Of a stretch of DNA of 64,000 nucleotides, positions 1 to 8,670 are shown piece after piece. Source of the DNA: Candidatus Hecatella orcuttiae (GTDB taxonomy: Archaea; Thermoproteota; Bathyarchaeia; Hecatellales; Hecatellaceae). The DNA lies in assembly GCA_002011035.2 (NCBI GenBank), contig MTLY02000003.1:613194-677193 (forward strand), in the 5' to 3' direction. Under the pieces are notes generated by a model. It was not told where the DNA came from. It did not search any database and saw only the letters and a list, made by a program, of their open reading frames with translations. How positions within the stretch are numbered: the first letter of the stretch is position 1; every line of letters starts with the position of its first letter. Both the position numbers and the translations under genes were made by a program.

Positions 1-243
1 GTAGAGGGCGGCGATGCCTCGAAGCTGCGTTTCCTGCCTTAGGCGGTGGAGGCTTTCGAAGATGGGCAGCACGGCCGCCTCGGTTTTACCCATCCCCGTG
101 GGGGCGATGAGGAGGACGTTCTCACCTTGGAGGATAGGCTGGAAAGCCAGCTGCTGGATGAGGGTAGGTTTCTCTATTCCCAGCTTTTCCAAGGCCTTGA
201 GGAGAGGCTGGGAAAGCTGCTGAAAGAAATTCACCCTAGACAT
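1..243 (-). CDS. Lhr-like DEAD/H helicase, N-terminal 81 codons only (runs off the window)
   Basis: Read on the reverse strand, an ATG at 243 opens a frame that stays open to base 1, so the C-terminal remainder lies outside the window. The fragment carries a Q-motif-like stretch (KPTLIQQLAFQPIL) and Walker A (APTGMGKTEAA, about residues 47-57). An in-frame TAG 12 bases upstream, followed by GGGGCGG, fixes the ATG as the start. The layout closely matches the N-terminus of the Lhr helicase at 19821 (GENVLLIAPTATGKTEAA), so this is probably a second Lhr-family superfamily 2 helicase. Subfamily cannot be judged from 81 residues. Confidence 0.8.
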   Translation of the reverse strand, partial: MSRVNFFQQLSQPLLKALEKLGIEKPTLIQQLAFQPILQGENVLLIAPTGMGKTEAAVLPIFESLHRLRQETQLRGIAALY

Positions 244-275
244 CCGCCCCTAGGATGGCATGGAGCCAACGAGGT

Positions 276-662
276 TTAACCAGCGGTTGCTTTCAACTCT
301 AAGAACACTTCACCCTTCCATCTGCGAAGGCTTCTCAGGAAGTCGAATATGTGGTATTTCCTCCGGTAGGCGCTTTGAACCATCCGAATGGTCGCTTCGT
401 CTTCAACCAATTCGGCTTGGGCTGAGAATTTTAAGCTGTCTACCTCCGCTTGGACTTGAGGGTGGACTCTCACGTTTTTGTACCATTGAGTTTCTCGGGT
501 GGTACGGAGGAAAAGCCGGCTGTCTAGGCAGATAAACCATACTCTTACAGGTCTGGGCAGGCCTGTTTTTCTCCCTTTCGTTATCAAGCGGAGGGTGAAT
601 TTGGATCCAGCCCGCTTCAGTCTTTTCCAGATGTCTGAACTTGAAGGCTCCAATCTTAACAT
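276..662 (-). CDS. Deazaflavin/PNPOx-fold small oxidoreductase-like protein
   Basis: This 128-residue protein contains a segment (LRLITKGRKTGLPRPVRVWF) typical of the F420-dependent nitroreductase / pyridoxamine-oxidase-like split-barrel group. The family usually binds flavin, F420 or related cofactors; the substrate is unknown here. The start ATG at 662 has GGGAGG seven bases upstream. A TATA-like element (TATATAGG on the plus strand, 681-688) lies about 22 bases ahead, so the transcript should be nearly leaderless. That TATA element is bracketed by an inverted repeat, listed separately. Family assignment is by motif only. Confidence 0.65.
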   Translation of the reverse strand: MLRLEPSSSDIWKRLKRAGSKFTLRLITKGRKTGLPRPVRVWFICLDSRLFLRTTRETQWYKNVRVHPQVQAEVDSLKFSAQAELVEDEATIRMVQSAYRRKYHIFDFLRSLRRWKGEVFLELKATAG

Positions 663-672
663 CCTACAGCCT

Positions 673-696
673 CCCAGCCATATATAGGTAGCTGGG
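673..696. promoter_or_regulatory. Inverted repeat bracketing the TATA box of the 276-662 gene
   Basis: Perfect 6-base arms CCCAGC (673-678) and GCTGGG (691-696) flank a 12-base centre that contains the TATA-like element of the reverse-strand gene starting at 662. A protein bound here would block the core promoter, so an operator is plausible. The regulator is not identified. Confidence 0.4.
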
Positions 697-712
697 CTGC
701 CTCTAATCTGGT

Positions 713-979
713 TTAAGGATTCTCCCTCAAAAAACGTCGAAGATATTGGGAGTAAATTTTCAGGTCAGTTTGCTTCAACGTGTCTCTCTGACCTTTACAC
801 TCCCTTTCCAACGCCTCTATCAACTGGGTGAAAGTTTTTACCTTGGAAAGGAGGTCGTTCAAAAGCCCTCGAAGCCATTCCAAATTTTGAAGGTAGGGAG
901 TTACCTCGCACAGGGCTTCTAAGGCCCTTTGGCTTAGGGAGGTTTTTTGGCCTGACATCATCGCCTTCATCCACTTCAT
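713..979 (-). CDS. Small helical protein of unknown function
   Basis: An 88-residue, strongly helical, Leu- and Lys-rich frame with no signal peptide and no motif that I recognise. The case for it being real is its ATG at 979-977, which overlaps the TGA stop (978-976) of a short upstream membrane-protein frame in the classic ATGA arrangement. That implies translational coupling, with the two products perhaps working as a membrane anchor and a cytoplasmic partner. Without the coupling evidence it would be a weak call. Confidence 0.5.
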   Translation of the reverse strand: MKWMKAMMSGQKTSLSQRALEALCEVTPYLQNLEWLRGLLNDLLSKVKTFTQLIEALERECKGQRDTLKQTDLKIYSQYLRRFLRENP

Positions 980-1089
980 CGAGCTACTTCGTAACTTCCG
1001 AAAAGTCTTAAGAAGATTAAAGCCAGAGCTATGAGGGAGAGAATGAAGACTACAGTTTTAACGATATCGTAGGTTTGGAAGGCTGACAA
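976..1089 (-). CDS. 37-residue single-pass membrane microprotein
   Basis: A TTG at 1089-1087 opens a 37-codon frame: a short polar N-terminus (LSAFQTYDIVK) followed by about 20 hydrophobic residues (TVVFILSLIALALIFLRLF) and a short basic tail. GGAGG on the coding strand (plus-strand 1100-1104) lies about 10 bases before the TTG. Its stop overlaps the ATG of the 713-979 gene by four bases. The SD, membrane segment and ATGA coupling make a real small gene likely; its function is unknown. Confidence 0.55.
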   Translation of the reverse strand: MSAFQTYDIVKTVVFILSLIALALIFLRLFGSYEVAR

Positions 1090-1240
1090 GCCCTCTTCTC
1101 CTCCAAAAAAGGGTGAAGCTTTTCGTTAAAAATTTTCTGATCCCCAGAAAACCAAGAGTAAACGGCAAATAGGCTTCTTCAGATGTAAAATTACCTTAAC
1201 CTTTATCCGTTTCCACCCTATTTATGGATCGTAGAAAACC

Positions 1241-3139
1241 ATGAATTGGCTCGGCATTCTTTGCGTGGTTCTGCTGGTAGGCGGGTTAGCTTCCACCGCC
1301 CCCTCTCCCTCAGCCTCCGATCTGAAATACTATGCCACCGGCACCATATCCCTGGATAAAGAAGTTTACAGTCCCGAGGACGGAGCAATCTTAACCGTCA
1401 CAGTCGTGGACGCTGACAGAAACCTTGACTCAGGCGCCGTCGACGGCTTCACAGGCACCGAAGCCCCAGGGGTTATCATCCAAGTTACTAGGGACGACGT
1501 CCCCCTCGCCGCCTACGACCCGCCTGTAGCCATTACCATGGCTGAAACCGGGAAAAACACCAACACTTTCCAAGGGAGACATACTCTCTCCTCGGAGGTG
1601 GAGGATGGAGACGTCATCGTTGTGATGTACTTGGACTCGGAGGATGTTTCCGGAGACCCTCGAACCATAACCGCCTACGCCTCGGTGAGAGCCCACACCG
1701 GGGAGCTGGTTTTGGATAAAGCCGAATACCGGATGGGTGAAAGTGTGAAGGTAACGGTCACAGACATCGACTTGGACCTAGACCCGCAGGTCAAAGACAC
1801 CATCGCTGCGGGGACCGTGGGAGCTGAAGGCGTGGTGGATGTTCGGACATCTACAGACCGCACCGGCATGACCATCAGCCTCACCGAGACCGCTGTGGAC
1901 TCCGGGGTTTTTGAAGGAAGCTTCACGCTGGGAACGTTCACCGCCGGTTCCACCATCAAAGCGTCCAAGCATGACACCATAACCGTGAGGTATAACGACG
2001 CCCATGATGCTTCAGGCAGGTCGGTGGACATCATCGTTAACGCCCAAGTCTTCGCCTCCACAGGCGCCATTCAGCTTGACAAAGACCGCTATTCCGTCAA
2101 CGCCCAAGTCACGGTTACGATAACCGACCCCGATGAGAACGAGAATGTCGATGCTGTGGACTGGATACCCAACACCGCCCTAAACATCAGGACCACCAGC
2201 ATAAGCTGGCCTCTCAACCCAACCAACGACATCGACGAAACCGGGGTGGACACAGGCGTTTTCGAATACGTCTTCACCCTTAACCAACCTGTGGGAGGCG
2301 CCATCCTGACGGCAAGGGACGGAGACAGCTTGGTTGTCACCTACATCGACCCGGTTGATGCTGAAGGTCGGCAGGATGTGGCCGTTACGGCGGTAGCGGA
2401 GATAGGCCACACCACCGGGACAGTGACCTTTGACAAGTCCTCCTACGAGTTCACCGACGTGGCGAAGATCACGGTGGAAGACCCTGACATGAACACAAAC
2501 GCCGGGCTCAGGGAATCCTTCGAAATCGCCGTGTTCTCTGACACAGATCTGGCTGGAATAGCTTTAACCGTCACAGAAACCGGGGTTAACACAGGCGTTT
2601 TCGAGGGGGCTTTCACTTTCACCACGAGAGCGTCTGAAAGCGGCCGGCTGAGTGTTACAGAAGGCGACATCATCACCGCCAAGTATGTGGATGAGACCCC
2701 CAAACCTGAGGATGTGGCGGGATATCAACCTGAAACCTATCCTATTCCACCCATTGTCATAAAGGCCACGGCAAGTCTGGGCGAACCAAGGCCAGCTCTC
2801 CCCATCCTGACTTCCTCTCCTGAGCTGCAAGACGCCCAAGGCAACCCCCTTGTAAAGGGGGCGGTGGGGGTTCAAGTTCTCTTGGTGACGGAGATTTCCA
2901 ACCTAGCCTCCACCACCCAGTCGATGCTTTACATCGTTCAAATTAAGGATTCGGTTGGCGCTGTGGTGTACCTAAGCTTCATCAGCGGCAATGTGCCGGG
3001 GAAAGGAAGCTTAACCCTTGGAATTGCTTGGACTCCGGAGGAGGCGGGAAGCTACACCGTGGAAGTCTTCGCTTGGAAAAGTTGGAGCGACCCTACTCCC
3101 TTGGCGGAAACCAAAAGCGTTGAAATCACCGTGGAATAG
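1241..3139 (+). CDS. Secreted S-layer-like surface protein with four tandem beta-sandwich repeats
   Basis: The 632-residue product starts with a signal peptide (hydrophobic residues 3-18, likely cleaved near the Ala-Ser-Thr-Ala-Pro stretch). About four repeats of roughly 120 residues follow, beginning near residues 33, 153, 273 and 392. Each opens with TGxxxxDKxxY followed by VTVxDxDxN and later carries an ETGxxTGVFEG-type signature. The last ~110 residues form a different domain resembling CARDB-like modules (GSYTVEVFAW). There is no C-terminal membrane anchor. The repeat pattern resembles archaeal S-layer and cell-surface proteins; conserved Asp/Asn residues suggest calcium binding, which is inference. 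The gene is monocistronic and ends at a hairpin with a T-run. Confidence 0.75.
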   Translation: MNWLGILCVVLLVGGLASTAPSPSASDLKYYATGTISLDKEVYSPEDGAILTVTVVDADRNLDSGAVDGFTGTEAPGVIIQVTRDDVPLAAYDPPVAITMAETGKNTNTFQGRHTLSSEVEDGDVIVVMYLDSEDVSGDPRTITAYASVRAHTGELVLDKAEYRMGESVKVTVTDIDLDLDPQVKDTIAAGTVGAEGVVDVRTSTDRTGMTISLTETAVDSGVFEGSFTLGTFTAGSTIKASKHDTITVRYNDAHDASGRSVDIIVNAQVFASTGAIQLDKDRYSVNAQVTVTITDPDENENVDAVDWIPNTALNIRTTSISWPLNPTNDIDETGVDTGVFEYVFTLNQPVGGAILTARDGDSLVVTYIDPVDAEGRQDVAVTAVAEIGHTTGTVTFDKSSYEFTDVAKITVEDPDMNTNAGLRESFEIAVFSDTDLAGIALTVTETGVNTGVFEGAFTFTTRASESGRLSVTEGDIITAKYVDETPKPEDVAGYQPETYPIPPIVIKATASLGEPRPALPILTSSPELQDAQGNPLVKGAVGVQVLLVTEISNLASTTQSMLYIVQIKDSVGAVVYLSFISGNVPGKGSLTLGIAWTPEEAGSYTVEVFAWKSWSDPTPLAETKSVEITVE

Positions 3140-3145
3140 CCCCCT

Positions 3146-3175
3146 CGGAGGCTAAATTCCTCCGTGTAATTTTTA
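3146..3175 (+). terminator. Hairpin plus T-tract after the surface-protein gene
   Basis: CGGAGG (3146-3151) and CCTCCG (3159-3164) form a perfect 6-bp stem with a 7-base loop, followed by a T-rich tract (TTTTT). It lies seven bases after the stop at 3139. The T-tract also merges into the TATA element of the next gene. Confidence 0.5.
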
Positions 3176-3182
3176 TATAATA
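3168..3182 (+). promoter_or_regulatory. TATA box of the radical SAM gene
   Basis: TTTTATATAATA is a strong archaeal TATA-like element. Transcription would start near 3200, which leaves a leader of about 40 bases before the ATG at 3242 and places the upstream TTG at 3197 at or before the transcript start. Confidence 0.5.
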
Positions 3183-3241
3183 AAAAACTTCTTTAATTGA
3201 CTTTATTAGGCGATGAGAGTTCCTTTTATGGGGTTGAAAGT

Positions 3242-4813
3242 ATGAGCCGCGGATATAAGATAGTTTTGACCTCGGGGAGAACTCTCATGAGCGAATACCA
3301 TGGAAACATCTTCCTAGGCTTCGGAGCGTGTATGTCAAAGGGACTAATCCCCGACGAAGTCTACTTCACCTACCTTTGCCCGCCTGTGGAGTCCAATGAA
3401 GACGGCTCAGCCAAATACGCCCAGCTGGGAACCCGGAAAATAGAGGCAGCTCTCTACGATTACGGTTTTAAACCCGAGGAAGTCATCGTGGCTCATCCTG
3501 ACCACTTGGAGAAAGCCATAGGGCCTGAAACCAGGGTAGTAGGCCTCACGGAGCATGACCCCCTAGGCTACGGGCCTCCCACCTCCACCTTCACCCAAAT
3601 CCTAGGCGGAGAAGCCTACAACGTCCACAAGTTTAAGGAGATAGTCAATCACCCTCTCATCCAACAGCACCGGCCCAAGATAATCCTAGGCGGAGGAGGC
3701 GCATGGCAGCTTCTAGACGAAAAACTCCGCAAAGCCTATGGAATCGACTGCGTCGTGGTAGGAGAAGGAGAAAAAGTAGCAGGACCCCTTTTCGAAATGG
3801 CTGTCAAAGGCGAAGCTCTTCCCCCCGTCGTCCGAGGGGATGTGGCTTCGGTTGAGGAAATTCCCCTCATCAGCGGCCCCACCATCTGCGGCGTGGTGGA
3901 GGTTGCTCGAGGCTGTGGAAGAGGCTGCGACTTCTGCGTCCCCGACATGCTCAGATACCGGATTTTCCCCTTGGAGTACATTCTCAAAGAGGTGGAGGTC
4001 AACGTCAAGGCGGGAAGAAAGCCCATCCTCCACGCTGAGGATGTCCTCCGCTACGGAGCTAAACACCTAGAGGTTAACGAGGAAGCTGTCATTCAGCTTT
4101 TCAGCCGGGTGAGACAGCATCCGGGAGTCGGCGGCGTGGGCATCAGCCACTTCTGCCTCTCCTCAGCGGCCAGTGCTCCGGGGGTCATCGAGAAGGTGGC
4201 TGAAATCCTTCGGCTGGGGGAGGCGGACGGTCAGCTTTGGCTCAGCGGGCAGACTGGAATTGAAACAGGAAGCCCTGAGCTGGCTAAGAAGCATATGCGA
4301 GGTAAGGCTAAGCCCTTCAAGGCGGAGGAGTGGCCGGAGGTGGTGGTCAAAGCCTTCGAAGTGCTCTCCGATAACAACTGGGTTCCCTGCGCAACCCTGC
4401 TCATCGGGCTGCCGGGCTCCACGGAGAAGGACTCGGAGCTTACCCTGAAGCTGGTGGAGAGGCTGAGGGACTACAAAAGCATCATCGTCCCTATGTTCAC
4501 TGTGTACAACGACACCACCCGCGGGTACTTCACCTACGACCAGATGACCAGAGTCGACGGGGAGCTTTTCCTAGCCTGCTGGGAGCACGACGCCCGTTGG
4601 GCGAACATGCTGACGGAGGAATACCTCCGCACCATCGACCCGGATCTGGCGGGGGGTGTTAAATCCGTGGTCTCCTACACGGTTTCAGCCATAAACAACC
4701 TCATTCGTAGATGCCGAGATGAGTATGACTGCAACATCGTCAAGATGGTTCAGGACTTGAAACCTAAGGGCGGGGAGGAACCCCCGCTTCCTCAAATAGA
4801 TTTATGGATTTAG
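3242..4813 (+). CDS. B12-binding-type radical SAM protein
   Basis: The 523-residue protein has an N-terminal cobalamin-binding-like Rossmann region (about residues 60-200, including IILGGGGAWQLL and VVGEGE). The radical SAM core follows, with its CxxxCxxC cluster motif CGRGCDFC near residue 225. A later ETGSPELAKKHMRGK stretch is typical of this MiaB/B12-type superfamily. Such proteins are methyltransferases or other modifying enzymes on unknown substrates. An in-frame TTG at 3197 would add 15 residues, but the TATA box at about 3170-3180 favours the ATG at 3242. It stands alone, so context gives no substrate. Confidence 0.75.
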   Translation: MSRGYKIVLTSGRTLMSEYHGNIFLGFGACMSKGLIPDEVYFTYLCPPVESNEDGSAKYAQLGTRKIEAALYDYGFKPEEVIVAHPDHLEKAIGPETRVVGLTEHDPLGYGPPTSTFTQILGGEAYNVHKFKEIVNHPLIQQHRPKIILGGGGAWQLLDEKLRKAYGIDCVVVGEGEKVAGPLFEMAVKGEALPPVVRGDVASVEEIPLISGPTICGVVEVARGCGRGCDFCVPDMLRYRIFPLEYILKEVEVNVKAGRKPILHAEDVLRYGAKHLEVNEEAVIQLFSRVRQHPGVGGVGISHFCLSSAASAPGVIEKVAEILRLGEADGQLWLSGQTGIETGSPELAKKHMRGKAKPFKAEEWPEVVVKAFEVLSDNNWVPCATLLIGLPGSTEKDSELTLKLVERLRDYKSIIVPMFTVYNDTTRGYFTYDQMTRVDGELFLACWEHDARWANMLTEEYLRTIDPDLAGGVKSVVSYTVSAINNLIRRCRDEYDCNIVKMVQDLKPKGGEEPPLPQIDLWI

Positions 4814-4893
4814 AGAAAACCGTCGCATCTAACCGTTCCCACAAACTTCGCTGGAACAGTAGCATCCATGAGGTTTTCCTGTCTGAAGGGCTT

Positions 4894-5223
4894 TTAGGTT
4901 TCCATTTGGACTATGGGTATTTGAAGTTTTTTCAACGGCCCTGAATAAGTCTTCACAGTAGACAGTCTTGCCTCCATCTCCATTTCTCGTTTTCCTTCTT
5001 CTTCGATTTTCCTAACTTTCTCTAGGACCTCTTCTTCTCCCGCCTCCATTCTTTTGAGAAATTCTGGGAACTCTTCTATCAGCATCTTAACCAGCTTATG
5101 AGCGGGTCCGATGTGGTCTCTGCACAGGTCCCAGCGATACCCTTCAAAAGAGAAAGAGATAGCTTGACCTAAGGGAAGCACCTTCTTGCATACGTCGCAC
5201 CTTATTTCCTCCATCATTTCCAC
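4894..5223 (-). CDS. Small zinc-finger protein
   Basis: The 109-residue protein has a CxxC knuckle near the N-terminus (IRCDVCKKVLP) and a second pair (LCRDH) about 20 residues later, suggesting a single zinc site. A charged helical tail rich in Glu and Lys follows (about residues 45-90). The most likely start is GTG at 5223, because GGAGG sits seven bases upstream. That SD is supplied by the second copy of a 23-base tandem duplication; ATGs at 5217 and 5214 are alternatives. Function is unknown. Confidence 0.6.
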   Translation of the reverse strand: MEMMEEIRCDVCKKVLPLGQAISFSFEGYRWDLCRDHIGPAHKLVKMLIEEFPEFLKRMEAGEEEVLEKVRKIEEEGKREMEMEARLSTVKTYSGPLKKLQIPIVQMET

Positions 5224-5243
5224 CTTATTTCCTCCATCATTTC
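5198..5243. repeat. 23-bp exact tandem duplication over the start of the zinc-finger gene
   Basis: Two identical 23-base units (5198-5220 and 5221-5243) plus a partial third. Each unit holds, on the reverse strand, an ATG, a GGAGG and a GTG. One copy encodes the first residues and the other provides the ribosome binding site. Because 23 is not a multiple of three, an upstream ATG is out of frame. Confidence 0.85.
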
Positions 5244-5316
5244 CACCTTAATTTTAACCAGTTATTTGGTTGGCCTAAAGATTTAGGATGTCTATAATTC
5301 CGAAGCGAGGCTATAA

Positions 5317-5330
5317 AAATTTTTATATCC
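5317..5330 (+). promoter_or_regulatory. TATA region of the ATPase operon
   Basis: AATTTTTATATCC lies about 60 bases before the TTG start of atpA and predicts a transcript start near 5350. Confidence 0.45.
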
Positions 5331-5382
5331 TAGCCGCCTACAAGAAAATGCTTCCTCATAATTCATCCGAGAGGCGTAAAGC

Positions 5383-7167
5383 TTGAACGGTGTGGGAAAA
5401 ATCATCCGAATCTCAGGACCTGTAGTCATCGCCAAGGACATGCACGGCGCTCAGATGTATGAGCTGGTAAAGGTGGGGGAGGAGAAACTTTTCGGCGAGA
5501 CCATCGGCATCGAAAGCGACAAGGCTACCATCCAAGTCTACGAGGAGACCAGCGGCATGAGACCCGGGGAAACGGTGGAAAGAACAGGTAAGCCCCTGTC
5601 GGTGGAGCTGGGACCCGGGATTGTGGGCCAGATCTACGACGGGATTCAGCGTCCCCTAACAAGCATCCAAGAGCTTGTAGGGCCCTTCTTCCAGAGAGGA
5701 GTCACCATACCCGCCATCGACAGGAAGAAAAAATGGGAATTCACCCCCGCAGATGTCAAGGTTGGAGACAGAGTGGCGGAGGGCGACGTCCTCGGAACAG
5801 TGCCTGAAACCCCCCTAGTAACCCATAAGGTCATGGTTCCTCCGGGCCTCCGTGGCCGGGTGAAAAGCCTTGCCAAGGAAGGCGCCTACACGGTGGAGGA
5901 GGACATCGCAACCTTGGAGACGGAGGAAGGCCTCGTGGGCCTTCAGATGGCCCAGTTTTGGCCTGTCCGGAGGGCTCGGCCCTATAAGACTAAGCTTCCT
6001 TCGACGACGCCTTTGCTCACAGGGCAGAGGATCATAGATACCTTTTTCCCCATGGCCAAGGGTGGTCAGGGGTCGATTCCCGGAGGCTTCGGCACGGGGA
6101 AGACGGTGATGCTCCACCAGCTGGCCCAGTGGGCTGACTCTAACATCATCGTCTACGTGGGCTGCGGGGAGAGGGGAAACGAGATGGCTGAGGTGTTGGA
6201 GAGATTTCCCAAGCTGGAAGACCCCCGCACAGGAAAGCCTCTCATGACGAGGACGATTCTCATCGCCAACACCTCCAACATGCCCATAGCCGCCCGAGAA
6301 GCCAGCATCTACACGGGGATCACCATCGGAGAATATTTCAGGGACATGGGCTACGATGTAGCCCTCATGGCTGACTCCACCTCCCGGTGGGCAGAGGCTT
6401 TAAGGGAAATCTCAGGGCGCTTGGAGGAAATGCCGGGTGAAGAAGGCTATCCCGCCTATTTGGCCTCAAGGCTTTCAGAATTTTATGAAAGAGCTGGAAG
6501 AGTCCAAGTGTTAGGCTCCACTCCTAGGATCGGCTCCATCAGCGTGGTGGGTGCGGTTTCGCCCCCCGGCGCCGACTTCTCCGAGCCTGTGACTCAGAAC
6601 ACCCTGAGGATCATCAAAGTCTTCTGGGGTTTGGACAAAGCTTTGGCGGAGCGGAGGCACTTTCCAGCCATCAACTGGCTTACCAGCTACTCCCTCTACT
6701 ACGACAGCCTAGAAGAATGGTATTCCAAAAAATTAGGCCTCGACTGGTCTTCTCTGAGGGGAGAAGCTCTCAGCCTCCTCCAGCAAGAAGAGGAGCTTCA
6801 GGAAATCGTCCGCTTGGTGGGCCCTGACGCTCTGTCGGAAAGTCAGCGTGTGATCTTGGAGGGAGCTAAGATGATCAGGGAGGACTTTCTCATGCAGAGT
6901 GCCTACCACCCCATTGACAGTTACTGCTCCATTGAAAAATGCTACTACATGTTGAAGGTGATCCTTAAGTTTTATGAGAGGATGAAAGCCGCCGCGGAGC
7001 GGGGCGTTCTCATCAAGGAGATACTGGCTCTCCCCGTGGTGGAAGAGATAGCTCGGCTGAAACTGGTTCCAGTGGATCAGGCGGAGAAGGTCTGCAAGGA
7101 GACGGAGGCCAAAATGGTGGAGCAGTTTGAAAATCTCTACGCTTCAGGTGGGAGGGGGACAGCCTGA
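5383..7167 (+). CDS. atpA: A-type ATP synthase/ATPase catalytic subunit A
   Basis: The 594-residue protein has the full family length, with the P-loop GGFGTGKT near residues 233-240 and conserved [16 protein letters not shown] and [18 protein letters not shown] segments. It is the ATP-hydrolysing or -synthesising subunit of the membrane-attached A1 headpiece. Translation starts at TTG (5383), preceded by a weak GAGAGGCG motif. It overlaps atpB by one base (TGATG). The usual archaeal neighbours for subunits E, C and F upstream and D downstream are absent here, so only the A and B subunits are encoded at this site. Confidence 0.96.
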   Translation: MNGVGKIIRISGPVVIAKDMHGAQMYELVKVGEEKLFGETIGIESDKATIQVYEETSGMRPGETVERTGKPLSVELGPGIVGQIYDGIQRPLTSIQELVGPFFQRGVTIPAIDRKKKWEFTPADVKVGDRVAEGDVLGTVPETPLVTHKVMVPPGLRGRVKSLAKEGAYTVEEDIATLETEEGLVGLQMAQFWPVRRARPYKTKLPSTTPLLTGQRIIDTFFPMAKGGQGSIPGGFGTGKTVMLHQLAQWADSNIIVYVGCGERGNEMAEVLERFPKLEDPRTGKPLMTRTILIANTSNMPIAAREASIYTGITIGEYFRDMGYDVALMADSTSRWAEALREISGRLEEMPGEEGYPAYLASRLSEFYERAGRVQVLGSTPRIGSISVVGAVSPPGADFSEPVTQNTLRIIKVFWGLDKALAERRHFPAINWLTSYSLYYDSLEEWYSKKLGLDWSSLRGEALSLLQQEEELQEIVRLVGPDALSESQRVILEGAKMIREDFLMQSAYHPIDSYCSIEKCYYMLKVILKFYERMKAAAERGVLIKEILALPVVEEIARLKLVPVDQAEKVCKETEAKMVEQFENLYASGGRGTA

Positions 7168-8576
7168 TGAGCAAAGCTCTTCTCACCGGAAAAGAATACG
7201 CAACCTTGACGGAGATCAGCGGCCCTCTCCTCTTCATCGAAAGAACCAGCGGCATAGCCTTCGGTGAAGTGGTCAAAGTCAGAACCCCGGACGGAGAGGA
7301 GCGGTCCGGGCAAGTTTTGGAAGTAGGAGAAGACATGGCAGTGGTTCAGGTTTTCGAAGGAACCTCCGGGTTGGATGTCTCCAAAACCACGGTTAGGTTT
7401 ACAGGGGAAACTCTCCGCTTCCCCGTCTCCGTTGACATCTTAGGCCGGATTTTCGACGGAAGCGGGAAGCCTGTGGATGGGGGTCCGGAAATAATCCCCG
7501 AAGACGAGCTGGACATTCACGGAGCTGCCATAAACCCCTACTCTAGGGCGTTTCCTTCCGAGTTTATTCAGACAGGGGTCTCCTCCATCGACGGCATGAA
7601 CACTCTTGTCCGAGGGCAGAAGCTGCCTCTGTTCTCAGGGTCAGGGCTTCCCCACAACTTGGTCGCCGCTCAGATAGCCCGGCAGGCTAAGGTTTTGGGG
7701 AAAGAGGAAGAGTTCGCCGTGGTTTTCGCCGCCATGGGCATCACCTCCGACGAGGCTAGGTTTTTCAAGGAGGACTTTGAAAAGCGGGGAGCCATCGACA
7801 AGGTGGTCATGTTCTTCAACCTAGCCGACGACCCGGCTATCGAGCGGCTGATCACGCCTAGGCTGGCTCTGACAGCCTCCGAGTATCTGGCCTTCCAGAA
7901 CGACATGCACATCTTGGTCATCCTCACCGACATGACCAACTACGCGGAGGCTTTGAGGGAGATCTCCGCAGCCCGGGAGGAAGTGCCGGGGAGAAGAGGC
8001 TACCCTGGCTACATGTACACGGACTTGGCTACTATCTACGAAAGGGCGGGAAGGATCCACGGCAAGAAAGGGACCATAACCCAAATGCCCATTCTCACCA
8101 TGCCCCACGACGACATAACCCACCCCGTGCCGGACCTGACAGGCTACATCACCGAGGGCCAAATATACTTGGAAAGAGCCCTCTACATGAAGGGCATCTA
8201 CCCGCCCATCAACGTTCTCCCCTCGCTGTCCCGGCTGATGAACGAGGGCATAGGGCGGGGAAAAACCCGGGAAGACCACCGGCAGGTGGCCGATCAGCTT
8301 TACTACGCCTACGCGGAAGGCCGTAGCCTCAGGGAGTTGGTGGCGGTGATAGGGGAGGAGGCGCTGACGGAAAGGGACCGACGCTACCTCCAGTTCGCCG
8401 ACCGCTACGAGCGGGAGTTCGTCAACCAAGGTGTCTACGAGAATAGGGATATCGAGAAGACCTTGGACATAGGCTGGGATCTGCTGGCCGCCTTGCCTGA
8501 GGGAGAGCTCAAACGTATCGACCCTCAGAACATCAAGAAATACCATCCCAAGTATCGCGGAAAAGTTGAAGCTTAG
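7167..8576 (+). CDS. atpB: A-type ATP synthase/ATPase regulatory subunit B
   Basis: This 469-residue protein is homologous to A subunits but lacks a functional P-loop (SGSGLPHN near residue 157). It keeps family signatures such as [18 protein letters not shown] and [12 protein letters not shown]. It alternates with the A subunit in the A3B3 hexamer. Its ATG overlaps the atpA stop by one base. It is followed by a T-run and a GINS gene rather than atpD. Confidence 0.96.
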   Translation: MSKALLTGKEYATLTEISGPLLFIERTSGIAFGEVVKVRTPDGEERSGQVLEVGEDMAVVQVFEGTSGLDVSKTTVRFTGETLRFPVSVDILGRIFDGSGKPVDGGPEIIPEDELDIHGAAINPYSRAFPSEFIQTGVSSIDGMNTLVRGQKLPLFSGSGLPHNLVAAQIARQAKVLGKEEEFAVVFAAMGITSDEARFFKEDFEKRGAIDKVVMFFNLADDPAIERLITPRLALTASEYLAFQNDMHILVILTDMTNYAEALREISAAREEVPGRRGYPGYMYTDLATIYERAGRIHGKKGTITQMPILTMPHDDITHPVPDLTGYITEGQIYLERALYMKGIYPPINVLPSLSRLMNEGIGRGKTREDHRQVADQLYYAYAEGRSLRELVAVIGEEALTERDRRYLQFADRYEREFVNQGVYENRDIEKTLDIGWDLLAALPEGELKRIDPQNIKKYHPKYRGKVEA

Positions 8577-8597
8577 CCTCCTCAAGCTTCAACCTGT

Positions 8598-8613
8598 TTT
8601 CCACAATTTTTTT
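8598..8613 (+). terminator. T-run after atpB
   Basis: A TTTT stretch followed closely by seven consecutive T residues (8607-8613), about 30 bases after the atpB stop, fits an archaeal oligo-T terminator. No strong hairpin precedes it. Confidence 0.4.
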
Positions 8614-8635
8614 ACGACAAGACTGATATTCTTCT

Positions 8636-8661
8636 GCCTCCCTTTATGGTAAGGGGGAGGC
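8636..8661 (+). promoter_or_regulatory. Hairpin that can hide the GINS ribosome binding site
   Basis: GCCTCCCTTTA and TAAGGGGGAGGC form a near-perfect stem with a 3-base loop. The 3' arm carries the GGGGGAGG Shine-Dalgarno motif used by the TTG at 8671. If transcribed, the fold would sequester the SD, suggesting translational control of the replication genes; the role is inferred. Confidence 0.4.
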
Positions 8662-8670
8662 TCTCTCAGC

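Noticed and set aside
3197-3241. TTG at 3197 as start of the radical SAM gene
   Set aside because: The TATA box predicts transcription to begin near 3200, so the TTG would be at or outside the transcript end; ATG 3242 fits better.
7821-8585. 254-codon open frame antisense to atpB
   Set aside because: The forward frame is unmistakably ATPase subunit B; the reverse frame only mirrors its codon bias and encodes no recognisable protein.
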